NCBI GenBank assembly: GCA_021737045.1
Contig: JAIPES010000021.1
Span: forward strand, 1 to 32,787
DNA from: Desulfobacteraceae bacterium
GTDB lineage: Bacteria; Desulfobacterota; Desulfobacteria; Desulfobacterales; Desulfosalsimonadaceae
Reading direction: 5' to 3'
DNA length: 32,787 bases
Shown: piece by piece, positions 1 to 7,532 of the stretch
Position numbering within the stretch: the stretch's first letter is position 1
How the letters are laid out: the number at the start of each line of letters is the position of its first letter
Program-made: the position numbers and the translations under genes
The notes under the pieces: model-generated
The model's input: the letters and a program-made list of their open reading frames with translations, nothing else
Databases searched by the model: none
What the model was told of the DNA's origin: nothing

Positions 1-2
1 GT

Positions 3-1565
3 GCCCTGCGAACCCTGAGCCCGGAGATTTACGGGCCCATCAGCGATTCCCGCACAATTGAGTTAAAGGGGCTGGAATACGTTATTGACCGGCTGCCAAG
101 GGGCATTGAGGCCTGCCACCGCATTGTAATGACAGGGCGCCAGGATGCAGCGGATGCCAGTTTTGAAAAAATTCAGCCACTGAAACGGCGGCGGATTTCA
201 TTTCGCATCAGCCCAACAGAGATGAGTTTTGTTATCACCCGGGGACAAAGCGAGATTTATGACATCATGACCCATATTACGTTTCTGCACGTGGAGGCCA
301 AAAAGGTGCAGAGCAAGATGCGCGATGATTACGGCAATATCACCACCGAGTGGCGGGAGCTGGAAAAACATGTGGACTGCATTGATGATATTTGCGGAAG
401 AGACCTGGATCAGGCATTGTGGAACCTGAGCCTGCTTTTGGGCCGGACCTTTGATGAAACCAAGGACACTTACGCAAACCTTGAGAAAAGCCGCAGCCGG
501 TCCAATTCCAACAGCGGCCTGTTTCAGATTGTCCACAGCATGGGAAAGTGCGTGGACGAGGAAGTGCAGAGTTTGGACAATGCTGTGACCGTCCATTTTC
601 CGCCCTCATTGAGCGCCCAGATATTAAACCGGACCCATGCGCGCAACTGGGCGGCCAATATCAAAAAATGCCTTTGTGATATCGGCCTGGCAAAACGTCC
701 CCTGCATATCATCAGCGCCAATCAGCACAGTGTGGTCAATTTGCTGTATGGGTATGCTGCTGTGGGCCAAAAAGAGCGGGTTGCCGATGATCCGGATTTA
801 TACGACTTTATCCGCACCATTCGGGATCAAACAGACCAGGTGGAAGCGTTTGCCAAAAAACACGGATGCCACATGCTGCCCGATGACAGTGGTTCCCAGA
901 TCGACTGCAGGATCATTGACGCACCTGCAATGGCCCGCTTGCCCAGACATCCGGCCATTGCCCTGGATGCCGATTATATCGAAAAACAACAACCCGTGAT
1001 CCTGGTGATGGATTATGCGTTCGGCGAACAGGCCTTTGAAATCCTGGATGAACTGCTTTATCCCTGGGAACAAAACGGAGAGCAGTGCGCCCTTAATGCC
1101 AGGTCGGTTTCCGTGATCGGCAAGGCCGGCATTCTGCCCGGGCAAAAGGGCGATATCATGCTGGCCACCGCCCATGTGCTCGAAGGCACCCCGCATAATT
1201 ACATGATCTGCAATGATCTGACCGAGGCGGATTTTGATGATGATTCCGTACAAATCTATACCGGCCCCATCATTACCGTGCTGGGCACTTCCCTGCAGAA
1301 CCGCTACGTGCTTAAAAAATTCCAGGATTCGTCATGGAAGGCCGTGGGCCTGGAAATGGAGGGCGGTCATTACCAGCGGGCCATTAACGCGGCCTTTATT
1401 CGGGGGCACGTGTCTTCGGATCTCAAGGTGATGTATGCCTATTATGCCTCTGACAATCCATTGAAAAGCGGGCAGACCCTGGCTTCGGGCAGTATGGGAG
1501 AGGAGGGCATCAAGCCCACCTATTTGGTCACGCGCCTGATTTTAGAAAAAATCATGGGCAGGTAA
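3..1565 (+). CDS. Nucleoside phosphorylase-like protein of unknown function, 5'-truncated by the window edge
   Basis: The reading frame is open from base 3 through the first ATG at 129 and encodes conserved-looking sequence before it (LSPEIYGPISDS, YVIDRLPRGIE), so the true start lies outside the window; 520 residues are visible. The C-terminal third resembles the PNP/UDP phosphorylase superfamily: a glycine-rich GKAGILPGQKGDIMLATAHV stretch, then GPIITVLGTS, then GLEMEGGHYQRA near base 1350, which matches the purine/ribose-binding MEG motif of nucleoside phosphorylases and MTA/SAH nucleosidases. The N-terminal part is helical, charged and not recognised. From memory it resembles a family of roughly 570-residue proteins of unknown function (possibly DUF6909), which I could not verify. 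AMP nucleosidase also has an N-terminal domain before a phosphorylase fold, but I see no clear match to it. It is convergent with rseC, 28 bp away. Superfamily likely; substrate unknown. Confidence 0.75.
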   Translation, partial: ALRTLSPEIYGPISDSRTIELKGLEYVIDRLPRGIEACHRIVMTGRQDAADASFEKIQPLKRRRISFRISPTEMSFVITRGQSEIYDIMTHITFLHVEAKKVQSKMRDDYGNITTEWRELEKHVDCIDDICGRDLDQALWNLSLLLGRTFDETKDTYANLEKSRSRSNSNSGLFQIVHSMGKCVDEEVQSLDNAVTVHFPPSLSAQILNRTHARNWAANIKKCLCDIGLAKRPLHIISANQHSVVNLLYGYAAVGQKERVADDPDLYDFIRTIRDQTDQVEAFAKKHGCHMLPDDSGSQIDCRIIDAPAMARLPRHPAIALDADYIEKQQPVILVMDYAFGEQAFEILDELLYPWEQNGEQCALNARSVSVIGKAGILPGQKGDIMLATAHVLEGTPHNYMICNDLTEADFDDDSVQIYTGPIITVLGTSLQNRYVLKKFQDSSWKAVGLEMEGGHYQRAINAAFIRGHVSSDLKVMYAYYASDNPLKSGQTLASGSMGEEGIKPTYLVTRLILEKIMGR

Positions 1566-1593
1566 CAGCGCGGCAGTTTTCCAAAACAACGGT

Positions 1594-2067
1594 TTACGTG
1601 CAGTGTTCGCATTTGGCCGCAGCCTGCTGCTCGGCTTTGCGTTTTACCGCGATGATGCTGGGCTTGTAGCGGTCGGACTGCCTGGCTCTTTTTTCCAGTT
1701 TCACCAGCACTGCCAGGGATGCAAACAATGCGGTAAATCCCACTACTGCCGAAAATATGGAAGCATCCACCCCAAAGGCGGAAGCCGTCTGATTGCCAAG
1801 GATCGCCCCGACCAGCAGGGCGGCAATGGGAAAGATATAAAGCAGCAGAGAAAGCTTGAGCATCCCGCCGGTGCCGAATTCGATGGTCACTGTATCGCCC
1901 ACCGAGGCTTTTGCCGGGTTGAGGGCCTCGATTTCCATTTCCCGGCTTCCGCCGAAGCTGTGACACGTGCTTTTTTCCGAACATCCGTCGCAGGCCGCGG
2001 CCCGCTGGGTTTTGACAAGGGCGTTTGCCCCTTTTATCTGAGTGACCACTCCTGTTTCCCTGGCCAT
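1594..2067 (-). CDS. rseC: RseC/MucC-type SoxR-reducing system membrane protein
   Basis: 157 residues. An N-terminal soluble domain holds a cysteine cluster C26-x2-C29-x5-C35 within the typical RseC context (ACDGCSEKSTCHSFGG), then a small beta-rich segment (VGDTVTIEF), then two hydrophobic helices at about 72-92 and 100-120, and a basic tail. This is the standard RseC architecture. The family works with Rnf/Rsx complexes, where it is implicated in keeping SoxR reduced, and is often encoded with them. It begins 3 bp after the rnfB stop codon, with AAGGA inside the last rnfB codons acting as its ribosome binding site, so the two genes are surely co-transcribed and probably translationally coupled. 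The C-terminal cysteine pair (CEHC) is an extra possible metal site. In anaerobes the partner is more likely an electron-transfer complex than SoxR itself (inference). Confidence 0.85.
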   Translation of the reverse strand: MARETGVVTQIKGANALVKTQRAAACDGCSEKSTCHSFGGSREMEIEALNPAKASVGDTVTIEFGTGGMLKLSLLLYIFPIAALLVGAILGNQTASAFGVDASIFSAVVGFTALFASLAVLVKLEKRARQSDRYKPSIIAVKRKAEQQAAAKCEHCT

Positions 2068-2070
2068 TTT

Positions 2071-4116
2071 TTAATCCTTGTAGCAGATAATGCCGCAGCG
2101 CAGGCATCGGTCTGCTTCGGCCCGGGCGTCTGTCTCCGAGTATCCCAGTTCCACTTCCGGGTATTTTCCCGGAACCTCCGAGGGGTCGCAGGCGGGCATG
2201 ATATGCCGGGCGGATTTTTCCGCATTTTCGATGTGCGTGACGTTCTGCAGTATTGAATCCGCGGAAATCACCTTTTCGGCCAGCCCCAGGTCCATGTTGT
2301 ACATGATTTTGTGCACAGAGGACGCAGCCCGGCGGCCGCCGGCAATGGCACGGATGGCCGCGCTGTAGTCGGTAATGGGATCATTTTTCGCCAGCAGACC
2401 TTTTTCCTCGCTGTAGATCGGGTTTTTGTAGGGCTGAATGCCTTCCCATTGTAGTGGTGCGTTTGGATCCGGTTCAGGCGCGGTTTCATCCTGCTCCGGC
2501 TGCGGGGCTTTTCGGAAAATCATCTCCGGCAGACGGCCGGCATCGATGACAAGCGTTTGGGCGGATGTCACAAAGCTCTGGCCGGAGCGGGTGTCTGTGT
2601 ATTCAATGGATTCCAGGCGGTTTTCCAGTCCTGTGAGCCGGGTGATGGCGGCGTTGAAAACAATTTCAGCCCCGGCTTTTTCCAGATTTTGAATTTGTTC
2701 ATCTGAGAGATCGGTTTTTTCCCGGGATTCATTGAATACCAGGGTGATGTTTTCCGCTCCCAGGTGCTTGCAGGTGTGAACCGCTTTTTCCGCCAGGGGC
2801 GCACCGCCGGAAATGACCACATCAGCGGTGACCGGGATCTGGTACTTGTTGTCGAGCCCGGAGCGCAACAGTTCGATTAACAGAAATATCCCGGGTATCG
2901 GCTCTTCGGCCCGGGTCGATGTACCGCGTTCCAGGCGGCTGTCCCATCCGCCGGAAGCCAGCAGCACGGCTTCATAATCCTGTTTGAGCAAAGAGGCAAG
3001 AGTGAAGTCCCGGCCCATGGTCATGCCGGTTTTAAAGGAAACACCCAGTTCGGCCACTCCCTGGATATCCCAGTCCAGCACGGTGCGCGGCAGGCGGTAG
3101 CCGGCAATGGCGGTGCGCAAAAGTCCCCCCAGGTTATCAGATGCTTCGAAAACCGTGGGGCTGTGGCCCAGGCGTGCGATGAAAAATGCTGCGGACAGGC
3201 CCTCCACCCCGCCGCCGATCACCGCAGTTTGCCGTCCGGTGCCGGGCGCGCAATAGGGCTGGGAGTGTTTCTGCTGCTCCATTTCCACATCCGCAGCATA
3301 GCGTTTCAGATAATTGATGGCCACGGGTTCGTCAATAAGGTTTCTGCGGCATGCGTCCTCACAGGGCCGCGGGCAGATGCGGCCGATAACCGTGGGAAAC
3401 GGGTTTCGTTCCTTGATGAGCTGCACGGCCCCGGAATAATCTCCCCGGGAGACACGCTCTATATAGCCGCTGATATTGATTCCGGCCGGACACATTCGCT
3501 GACAGGGGGTGGTGCAGTCGTCCGTGGTGTATTCCCGCAGAATTCGGCGGGTCACAGAGGAAAGCTTGATGATGTGCTTGGGACAAACCCGTTCGCAGGT
3601 CCCGCAGCCGGTGCACTTTTCTTCATCCACCACCGGAAGCCCGCGGTCGCTCATGGTGATGGCGTCAAACGGACAGGCATGCATGCAGGAGCCCAGGCCC
3701 AGGCAGCCGATGTGGCATACTTTCATTCCGCCGTATAGCAGGGCCGCGGCCTGGCAGTTGCTCAATCCCTGATAATCGTACTTGATGGCGGCCTCAGAAG
3801 GGCCGTAGGTGCAGCCGGGCAAAGCGATGTCGGGTTCCTTGGCCTCGATGGTCATGCCCAGAACCGCGGCAATGGCCTCGGCCAGGTCTGCGCCGCCGGC
3901 CACGCAGGAATCCGGCGGTGATTGGCCGGCAACAATGGCCTCGGCATTCGGGCTGCAACCGGGATATCCGCAGCCGCCGCAATTGGCTCCCGGCAACAGG
4001 TCGTCGACTTTCAGTACAAGGGGATCCACATAAACGTAAAAAATCTTGGAAGCCAGGGCCAGGGCAACACCGGTTACCAGACCGAGTCCGCCCATCATCA
4101 GTATTGCATCAAACAT
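2071..4116 (-). CDS. rnfB: RnfB-type ferredoxin subunit fused to a GltD-like FAD/NAD(P) oxidoreductase
   Basis: 681 residues. Residues 1-25 form a membrane anchor. Residues 40-100 form the RnfB 4Fe-4S domain with C46, C49, C54 and C71 (NCGGCGYPGC). Residues 134-178 hold two ferredoxin 4Fe-4S motifs (C134, C138, C144, C148 and C168, C171, C174, C178). A GltD-type N-terminal domain follows, with C201/C205/C209 and C248/C252/C256, then an FAD-binding domain opening with GGGVEG at 301-306 and a second nucleotide fold near 432-460. The C-terminus adds another cluster, C671/C674/C678. RnfB proper ends near residue 190, so more than two-thirds of the protein is the fusion. The second dinucleotide motif is degenerate (GGAPLA rather than GGGxxA), and the usual GxFAGGD FAD motif reads GLLAKND. 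No rnfCDGEA is adjacent. The start is ATG with GGAG 6 bp upstream. Likely role: ferredoxin-linked electron transfer at the membrane. Confidence 0.85.
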   Translation of the reverse strand: MFDAILMMGGLGLVTGVALALASKIFYVYVDPLVLKVDDLLPGANCGGCGYPGCSPNAEAIVAGQSPPDSCVAGGADLAEAIAAVLGMTIEAKEPDIALPGCTYGPSEAAIKYDYQGLSNCQAAALLYGGMKVCHIGCLGLGSCMHACPFDAITMSDRGLPVVDEEKCTGCGTCERVCPKHIIKLSSVTRRILREYTTDDCTTPCQRMCPAGINISGYIERVSRGDYSGAVQLIKERNPFPTVIGRICPRPCEDACRRNLIDEPVAINYLKRYAADVEMEQQKHSQPYCAPGTGRQTAVIGGGVEGLSAAFFIARLGHSPTVFEASDNLGGLLRTAIAGYRLPRTVLDWDIQGVAELGVSFKTGMTMGRDFTLASLLKQDYEAVLLASGGWDSRLERGTSTRAEEPIPGIFLLIELLRSGLDNKYQIPVTADVVISGGAPLAEKAVHTCKHLGAENITLVFNESREKTDLSDEQIQNLEKAGAEIVFNAAITRLTGLENRLESIEYTDTRSGQSFVTSAQTLVIDAGRLPEMIFRKAPQPEQDETAPEPDPNAPLQWEGIQPYKNPIYSEEKGLLAKNDPITDYSAAIRAIAGGRRAASSVHKIMYNMDLGLAEKVISADSILQNVTHIENAEKSARHIMPACDPSEVPGKYPEVELGYSETDARAEADRCLRCGIICYKD

Positions 4117-4201
4117 TGCATGCTCCGATTTGTATCATGTGGTGTTGAGGCACATTGGGTTGTGTTTCCGGCCGAAAATTTTTTAGCTGCACTAAGCCGC
4201 T

Positions 4202-4231
4202 CCTATAACATTATTCGGCCGGCAGATTCAA
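4202..4231 (-). promoter_or_regulatory. Candidate sigma70-type promoter for rnfB-rseC
   Basis: On the minus strand TTGAAT (4231-4226) and TATAGG (4207-4202) are separated by 18 bp, about 85 bp upstream of the rnfB ATG. The -10 element matches four of six consensus positions. This is the only reasonable pair I found in the 4117-4300 spacer. Sequence match only. Confidence 0.35.
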
Positions 4232-4304
4232 TCTGAAATATATTATTTTTCATATTCCGCCCCGGCTGTCAACTAGTCTGAGGGAGAGTGCGGCAATTGT
4301 TGGC

Positions 4305-4331
4305 TTGACGGATGCGGCCTTACCATATAAG
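4305..4331 (+). promoter_or_regulatory. Candidate sigma70-type promoter for the punA-mtaD-mla-glycogen gene train
   Basis: TTGACG at 4305-4310 and TATAAG at 4326-4331 have a short 15-bp spacer. The hexamers are good matches and stand 82 bp before the chosen TTG start of the phosphorylase. A promoter here implies a leader of roughly 75 nt. It also argues that the in-frame TTG at 4305, which is the -35 box itself, is not a translation start. In the 4117-4412 intergenic stretch I see nothing else beyond this and the divergent rnfB promoter; no riboswitch motif was recognised. Confidence 0.45.
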
Positions 4332-4400
4332 AATACGGTTTTACCGAAGATGCGCGCCGTTTTGGGCTTTTCATTTTTTGCATCCCAGGCACACGGATCA

Positions 4401-4405
4401 GGAGG
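4401..4405 (+). promoter_or_regulatory. Ribosome binding site that fixes a TTG start for the phosphorylase
   Basis: A perfect GGAGG lies 7 nt before an in-frame TTG at 4413. The alternative ATG at 4350 has no comparable Shine-Dalgarno sequence and would add about 21 residues that look like translated leader. Confidence 0.7.
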
Positions 4406-4412
4406 CATTAAG

Positions 4413-5258
4413 TTGCAGGCATATCAGCAAAACAAGGATTTTTACTGGCAGCAGGTCAGGGAGGCGGCTGCTTATGTGAAAGACGGCATCGGCGTGGACG
4501 GGGCCGATATTGCCATTACCACCGGAACCGGGCTTTCTGAAACTATGGTGGGCATGGTTTCGGAAGCTCAAATTCCGTATGACCGGATTCCCCACTTCCC
4601 CGCATCCACGGTCCAGGGCCATGCCGGCCGGCTGGTTTTCGGAAAGATTCACGGCAGGCCCGTTTTTGTCCTTCAGGGTCGGTTTCATCTCTATGAAGGC
4701 TACGGCGCCCCAAGGGTTTGTTTTCCTGTGCGGCTCATGCAGGCCCTGGGGGTAAAGACCCTGATTGTGACCAATGCTGCGGGCGGGCTTTGTACGGATT
4801 TTTCCGCAGGCGATATCATGGCCATTTCCGATCACATCAACCTCACCGGTGAAAATCCCCTGGTGGGGGCCAATAATGAAGACTGGGGAATTCGTTTCCC
4901 GGACATGTCAGCCGTCTACGATACCGGGCTGATGAATTGTGCCATGCAGGCGGCGCAAAAATCCGGAATCCATCTGCATAAGGGAGTGTATGCGGGTTTA
5001 AAGGGCCCGTCTCTGGAAACTCCGGCCGAACTGCGGTTTTTGCGTCAGATCGGCGCGGATGCCGTGGGTCTGTCCACTGTTATGGAAGTCATTGCCGCAG
5101 TTCATGCCCGTATGCGCATTTGCGGGTTTTCCATGATCACCAATATTGCTGATCCGGATCAACCGGAACCCGCCACTCTGGAGGCGATTATTCAAACAGC
5201 GCAGAAATCCGCCCCTGTCCTGGGTGAACTGCTATCCGGTATTGTCAGGGAGGCTTAA
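4413..5258 (+). CDS. punA: Purine nucleoside phosphorylase (trimeric, 6-oxopurine type)
   Basis: 281 residues from a TTG start, a normal length for trimeric PNPs. It cleaves purine nucleosides with phosphate to free base and (deoxy)ribose-1-phosphate in the cytoplasm. Visible family motifs are TGTGLS near the N-terminus, GRFHLYEGY with H92, TNAAGG, SDHINLTGENPL, a GPSLETPAE segment with E202, and SMITNIAD with N244. H92, E202 and N244 correspond to human PNP His86, Glu201 and Asn243. The Asn marks preference for 6-oxopurines (inosine, guanosine type), whereas methylthioadenosine phosphorylases have Asp there. The stop codon is followed directly by the mtaD ATG (TAAATG), so the product probably acts on what the deaminase makes: methylthioinosine, S-inosylhomocysteine or inosine (inference). 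A longer frame exists upstream from 4305, but promoter and RBS positions favour 4413. Confidence 0.88.
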   Translation: MQAYQQNKDFYWQQVREAAAYVKDGIGVDGADIAITTGTGLSETMVGMVSEAQIPYDRIPHFPASTVQGHAGRLVFGKIHGRPVFVLQGRFHLYEGYGAPRVCFPVRLMQALGVKTLIVTNAAGGLCTDFSAGDIMAISDHINLTGENPLVGANNEDWGIRFPDMSAVYDTGLMNCAMQAAQKSGIHLHKGVYAGLKGPSLETPAELRFLRQIGADAVGLSTVMEVIAAVHARMRICGFSMITNIADPDQPEPATLEAIIQTAQKSAPVLGELLSGIVREA

Positions 5259-6632
5259 ATGGCGAATTTTCCGGACAGCCCGGATCTGCTGATCTTCAAC
5301 GGCAGGGTGCTGACCATGGATGACCGCGGTACCGTGATTCAAAACGGTGCCGTGGCAATATCCGGAGACAGTATCGTATCGGCGGGGCCGGCGGAAAAAT
5401 CCGACATCAGGGGCGCGGCCCGCATTATTGACGCCAACGGCGGCATTATCATGCCCGGGCTGATCAACACGCATACCCATGCGGCCATGACCTGTTTCCG
5501 GGGCCTGGCCGATGACATGGACCTGATGACCTGGCTCAATGAATATATTTTTCCCGCAGAAGCCAGGCTCAGTCATGAGCGGGTTTATACCGGCGCCATG
5601 CTGGCGTGCGCGGAGATGATGCTTTCAGGAACCACCTGCTTTGCGGATATGTACCTTTTTGAAGACGCCGTGGCTGAAGCCGCTGCCAGGGCGGGCATGA
5701 GGGCGGTTGCGGGTGAGGTGCTCTATGATTTTAATTCCCCCAATTACGGACCCATTGATAAGGGGTTTGATTATACCCTTGAGCTCATTGACAGGTGGCG
5801 CCATCATCCGTTGATCACCATTGCAGTGGAACCCCATTCCCCGTATCTTTGCGCACCGGAGCTGCTCCGGCGGGCCGCGGCAGTTTCAGAAGAGCACGAA
5901 ATTCCCATGATCGTGCACGTGGCTGAAACCGCCGGGGAGGTGGCGCAGATCCGCAAAACCCATGGCAAAAGTCCGGTGGCCCACCTGGCGGATATCGGGG
6001 TATTGTCACCGCGGTTTCTGGCCTGCCACTGCGTGGCTGTATCCGACGCCGACATTGAACTGCTCATGGCCCATGACGTCAAGGTCTCGCACAACCCGGA
6101 AAGCAACATGAAACTGGCATCGGGCATTGCGCCGGTGCCGGCCATGCAGGCTGCCGGCCTCTGTGTTGCACTGGGAACAGACGGGCCCACCAGCAACAAC
6201 AACCTGGACATGTTCATGGAAATGGATGCTGCTGCCAAGATACACAAGGTCAGCCAGATGGATCCAACGGTGATGGATGCCGGTACTGTTTTGCGCATGG
6301 CCACCATTGATGCGGCCCGGGCTCTGGGGCTCGACAAGGTCACCGGTTCTTTGGAGCCCGGGAAAAAAGCCGATATCATTGTTATTGATACCAATAAGCC
6401 CCATCTGACGCCCATGTACAACATTTGTTCACACCTTGTGTATGCCGCAGGCGGAGCTGACGTGCAGCACGTGGTGATCAACGGGGTGCCTGTTGTGGAC
6501 GACGGCCGGCTGGTTTCCTTTGATGCTGAAGCGGTGATGGAGCAGATGCAGCAGATCGCTGCTGAGGTCCGGAGCCTTCATGACTGGACGGCCAAACGCG
6601 TCAACACAGGCGCAAAAGCAGGAAAGGAGTAG
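5259..6632 (+). CDS. mtaD: 5-methylthioadenosine/S-adenosylhomocysteine deaminase (amidohydrolase)
   Basis: 457 residues, a full-length metal-dependent amidohydrolase of the MtaD/SsnA group. The metal ligands are visible: H72 and H74 in THTHAAMTCFRG, H220 in IVHVAET, H257 in ACHCVAVS and D308 in GTDGPTSNNN. The SNNNLDMF segment and the C-terminal GSLEPGKKADIIV beta-domain motif are typical of MTA/SAH deaminases. Reaction: hydrolytic deamination of methylthioadenosine, S-adenosylhomocysteine or adenosine to the inosine analogue plus ammonia. The ATG follows the phosphorylase stop with no gap, and AGGGAGG (5247-5252) lies inside the preceding gene's end. Together with the 6-oxopurine PNP this makes a two-step salvage of by-products of SAM use. 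Guanine or chlorohydrolase-type deaminases are less likely relatives. Confidence 0.88.
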   Translation: MANFPDSPDLLIFNGRVLTMDDRGTVIQNGAVAISGDSIVSAGPAEKSDIRGAARIIDANGGIIMPGLINTHTHAAMTCFRGLADDMDLMTWLNEYIFPAEARLSHERVYTGAMLACAEMMLSGTTCFADMYLFEDAVAEAAARAGMRAVAGEVLYDFNSPNYGPIDKGFDYTLELIDRWRHHPLITIAVEPHSPYLCAPELLRRAAAVSEEHEIPMIVHVAETAGEVAQIRKTHGKSPVAHLADIGVLSPRFLACHCVAVSDADIELLMAHDVKVSHNPESNMKLASGIAPVPAMQAAGLCVALGTDGPTSNNNLDMFMEMDAAAKIHKVSQMDPTVMDAGTVLRMATIDAARALGLDKVTGSLEPGKKADIIVIDTNKPHLTPMYNICSHLVYAAGGADVQHVVINGVPVVDDGRLVSFDAEAVMEQMQQIAAEVRSLHDWTAKRVNTGAKAGKE

Positions 6633-6639
6633 ATCGGCA

Positions 6640-7527
6640 ATGGTTCAGCATCATCAAAGATCCGGGAAACAACCCGGAAAAGGGTCCATTGGAATTGCAC
6701 TGCTGGCGGGTCTGTTTGTTTTTGCAGCAGCCTTGTCCGCATGGGCCGGGCAGCCGTCTTTGCAGTCTTCCGAGGCTGCGGCCGGAGCGGCGCGCACCGG
6801 TTTTGCGGCTGCCGCAGATCAGGCAGAGGGGGATCAGACAGGCCGGGACCCGGCCAATGGCTCTGCCGACGGCTTTGACGAGTTTGACGAATTTGATGAG
6901 TTTGACGGCGAAACAGGTTCAAAACCCGCGGCTGACCCGCTTTCCGGCTACAACCGGTGGATGACCGGGGTAAACGACAAGCTTTATTTCTGGGTACTCA
7001 AACCCGCGGCCACAGGATATGCGAAGGTGACCCCGGCTGTGGCGCGCAGATCCGTTGGCCGGTTTTTCAAGAACCTGGGCTATCCCCTCAGGTTTGTCAA
7101 CAATCTGCTTCAGCTCAAAATCCGGCGGGCCGGGGTGGAAACAGCCCGGTTCGTGGTCAATACGACAGTGGGGGTAGCCGGTTTTGCCGATCCCGCCCGA
7201 TGGTGGATGGACCTGGAGGCCTATCCCGAGGATTTCGGCCAGACCCTGGGGCATTACGGCGTGGGCGGCGGCTGGCACCTGGTGCTGCCGGTACTGGGGC
7301 CATCGAACCTGCGCGATGCCGTGTCAAAAGTTCCGGACAGGTTTTTAAATCCCGTGGCTTATGTGGAGCCCACGGAAGTCGCCATTGCCATTTCCGCCTA
7401 TGACCGGATCAATTATACCTCCCTTCACCTGGGAGAATATGAGCAGTTGAAACAGGATGCCGTGGACTGGTATATATTTTTACGAAATGCCTATGAACAA
7501 AACCGGGAAAAGAAAACCCAGGAGTAG
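6640..7527 (+). CDS. mlaA: MlaA/VacJ family outer-membrane lipid-asymmetry protein with FDEFDEF tract
   Basis: 295 residues from ATG 6640, which has AAAGGAG 10 nt upstream; an upstream ATG at 6580 would lie inside mtaD and spoil the signal peptide. Residues 1-36 form a signal peptide (basic region, hydrophobic core, AWA cleavage site). A linker of about 60 low-complexity residues contains F79-DEF-DEF-DEF-D89. The MlaA domain runs from about 98 to 285 (SGYNRWMTGVNDKLY, FVNNLLQLK, RFVVNTTVGVAGFADPA, EDFGQTLGHYGVGGG, LPVLGPSNLRD), all hallmark VacJ sequences. MlaA forms a ring in the outer membrane that removes mislocalised phospholipid and passes it to periplasmic MlaC. Unlike E. coli MlaA there is no cysteine anywhere in the protein, so it cannot be a lipoprotein. 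mlaC begins 5 bp downstream. Confidence 0.92.
   Translation: MVQHHQRSGKQPGKGSIGIALLAGLFVFAAALSAWAGQPSLQSSEAAAGAARTGFAAAADQAEGDQTGRDPANGSADGFDEFDEFDEFDGETGSKPAADPLSGYNRWMTGVNDKLYFWVLKPAATGYAKVTPAVARRSVGRFFKNLGYPLRFVNNLLQLKIRRAGVETARFVVNTTVGVAGFADPARWWMDLEAYPEDFGQTLGHYGVGGGWHLVLPVLGPSNLRDAVSKVPDRFLNPVAYVEPTEVAIAISAYDRINYTSLHLGEYEQLKQDAVDWYIFLRNAYEQNREKKTQE
6874..6909 (+). repeat. 9-bp-period tandem repeat encoding (FDE)n in mlaA
   Basis: Four consecutive units of the form TTTGA(C/T)GA(G/A) encode FDEFDEFDEFDG. Third positions vary between units, which suggests selection on the peptide rather than a recent slippage expansion. A related stretch in the MMPL gene (9767-9811) encodes a similar peptide. 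Confidence 0.85.
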
Positions 7528-7532
7528 ACAAA

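Noticed and set aside
4331-4412. Riboswitch in the leader of the purine-salvage genes (SAM or SAH type)
   Set aside because: The leader is only about 75 nt, and I could not match any conserved riboswitch core by eye.
6580-6639. Earlier MlaA start at 6580
   Set aside because: It lies in the end of mtaD and has no RBS. ATG 6640 has AAAGGAG upstream and begins a proper signal peptide.
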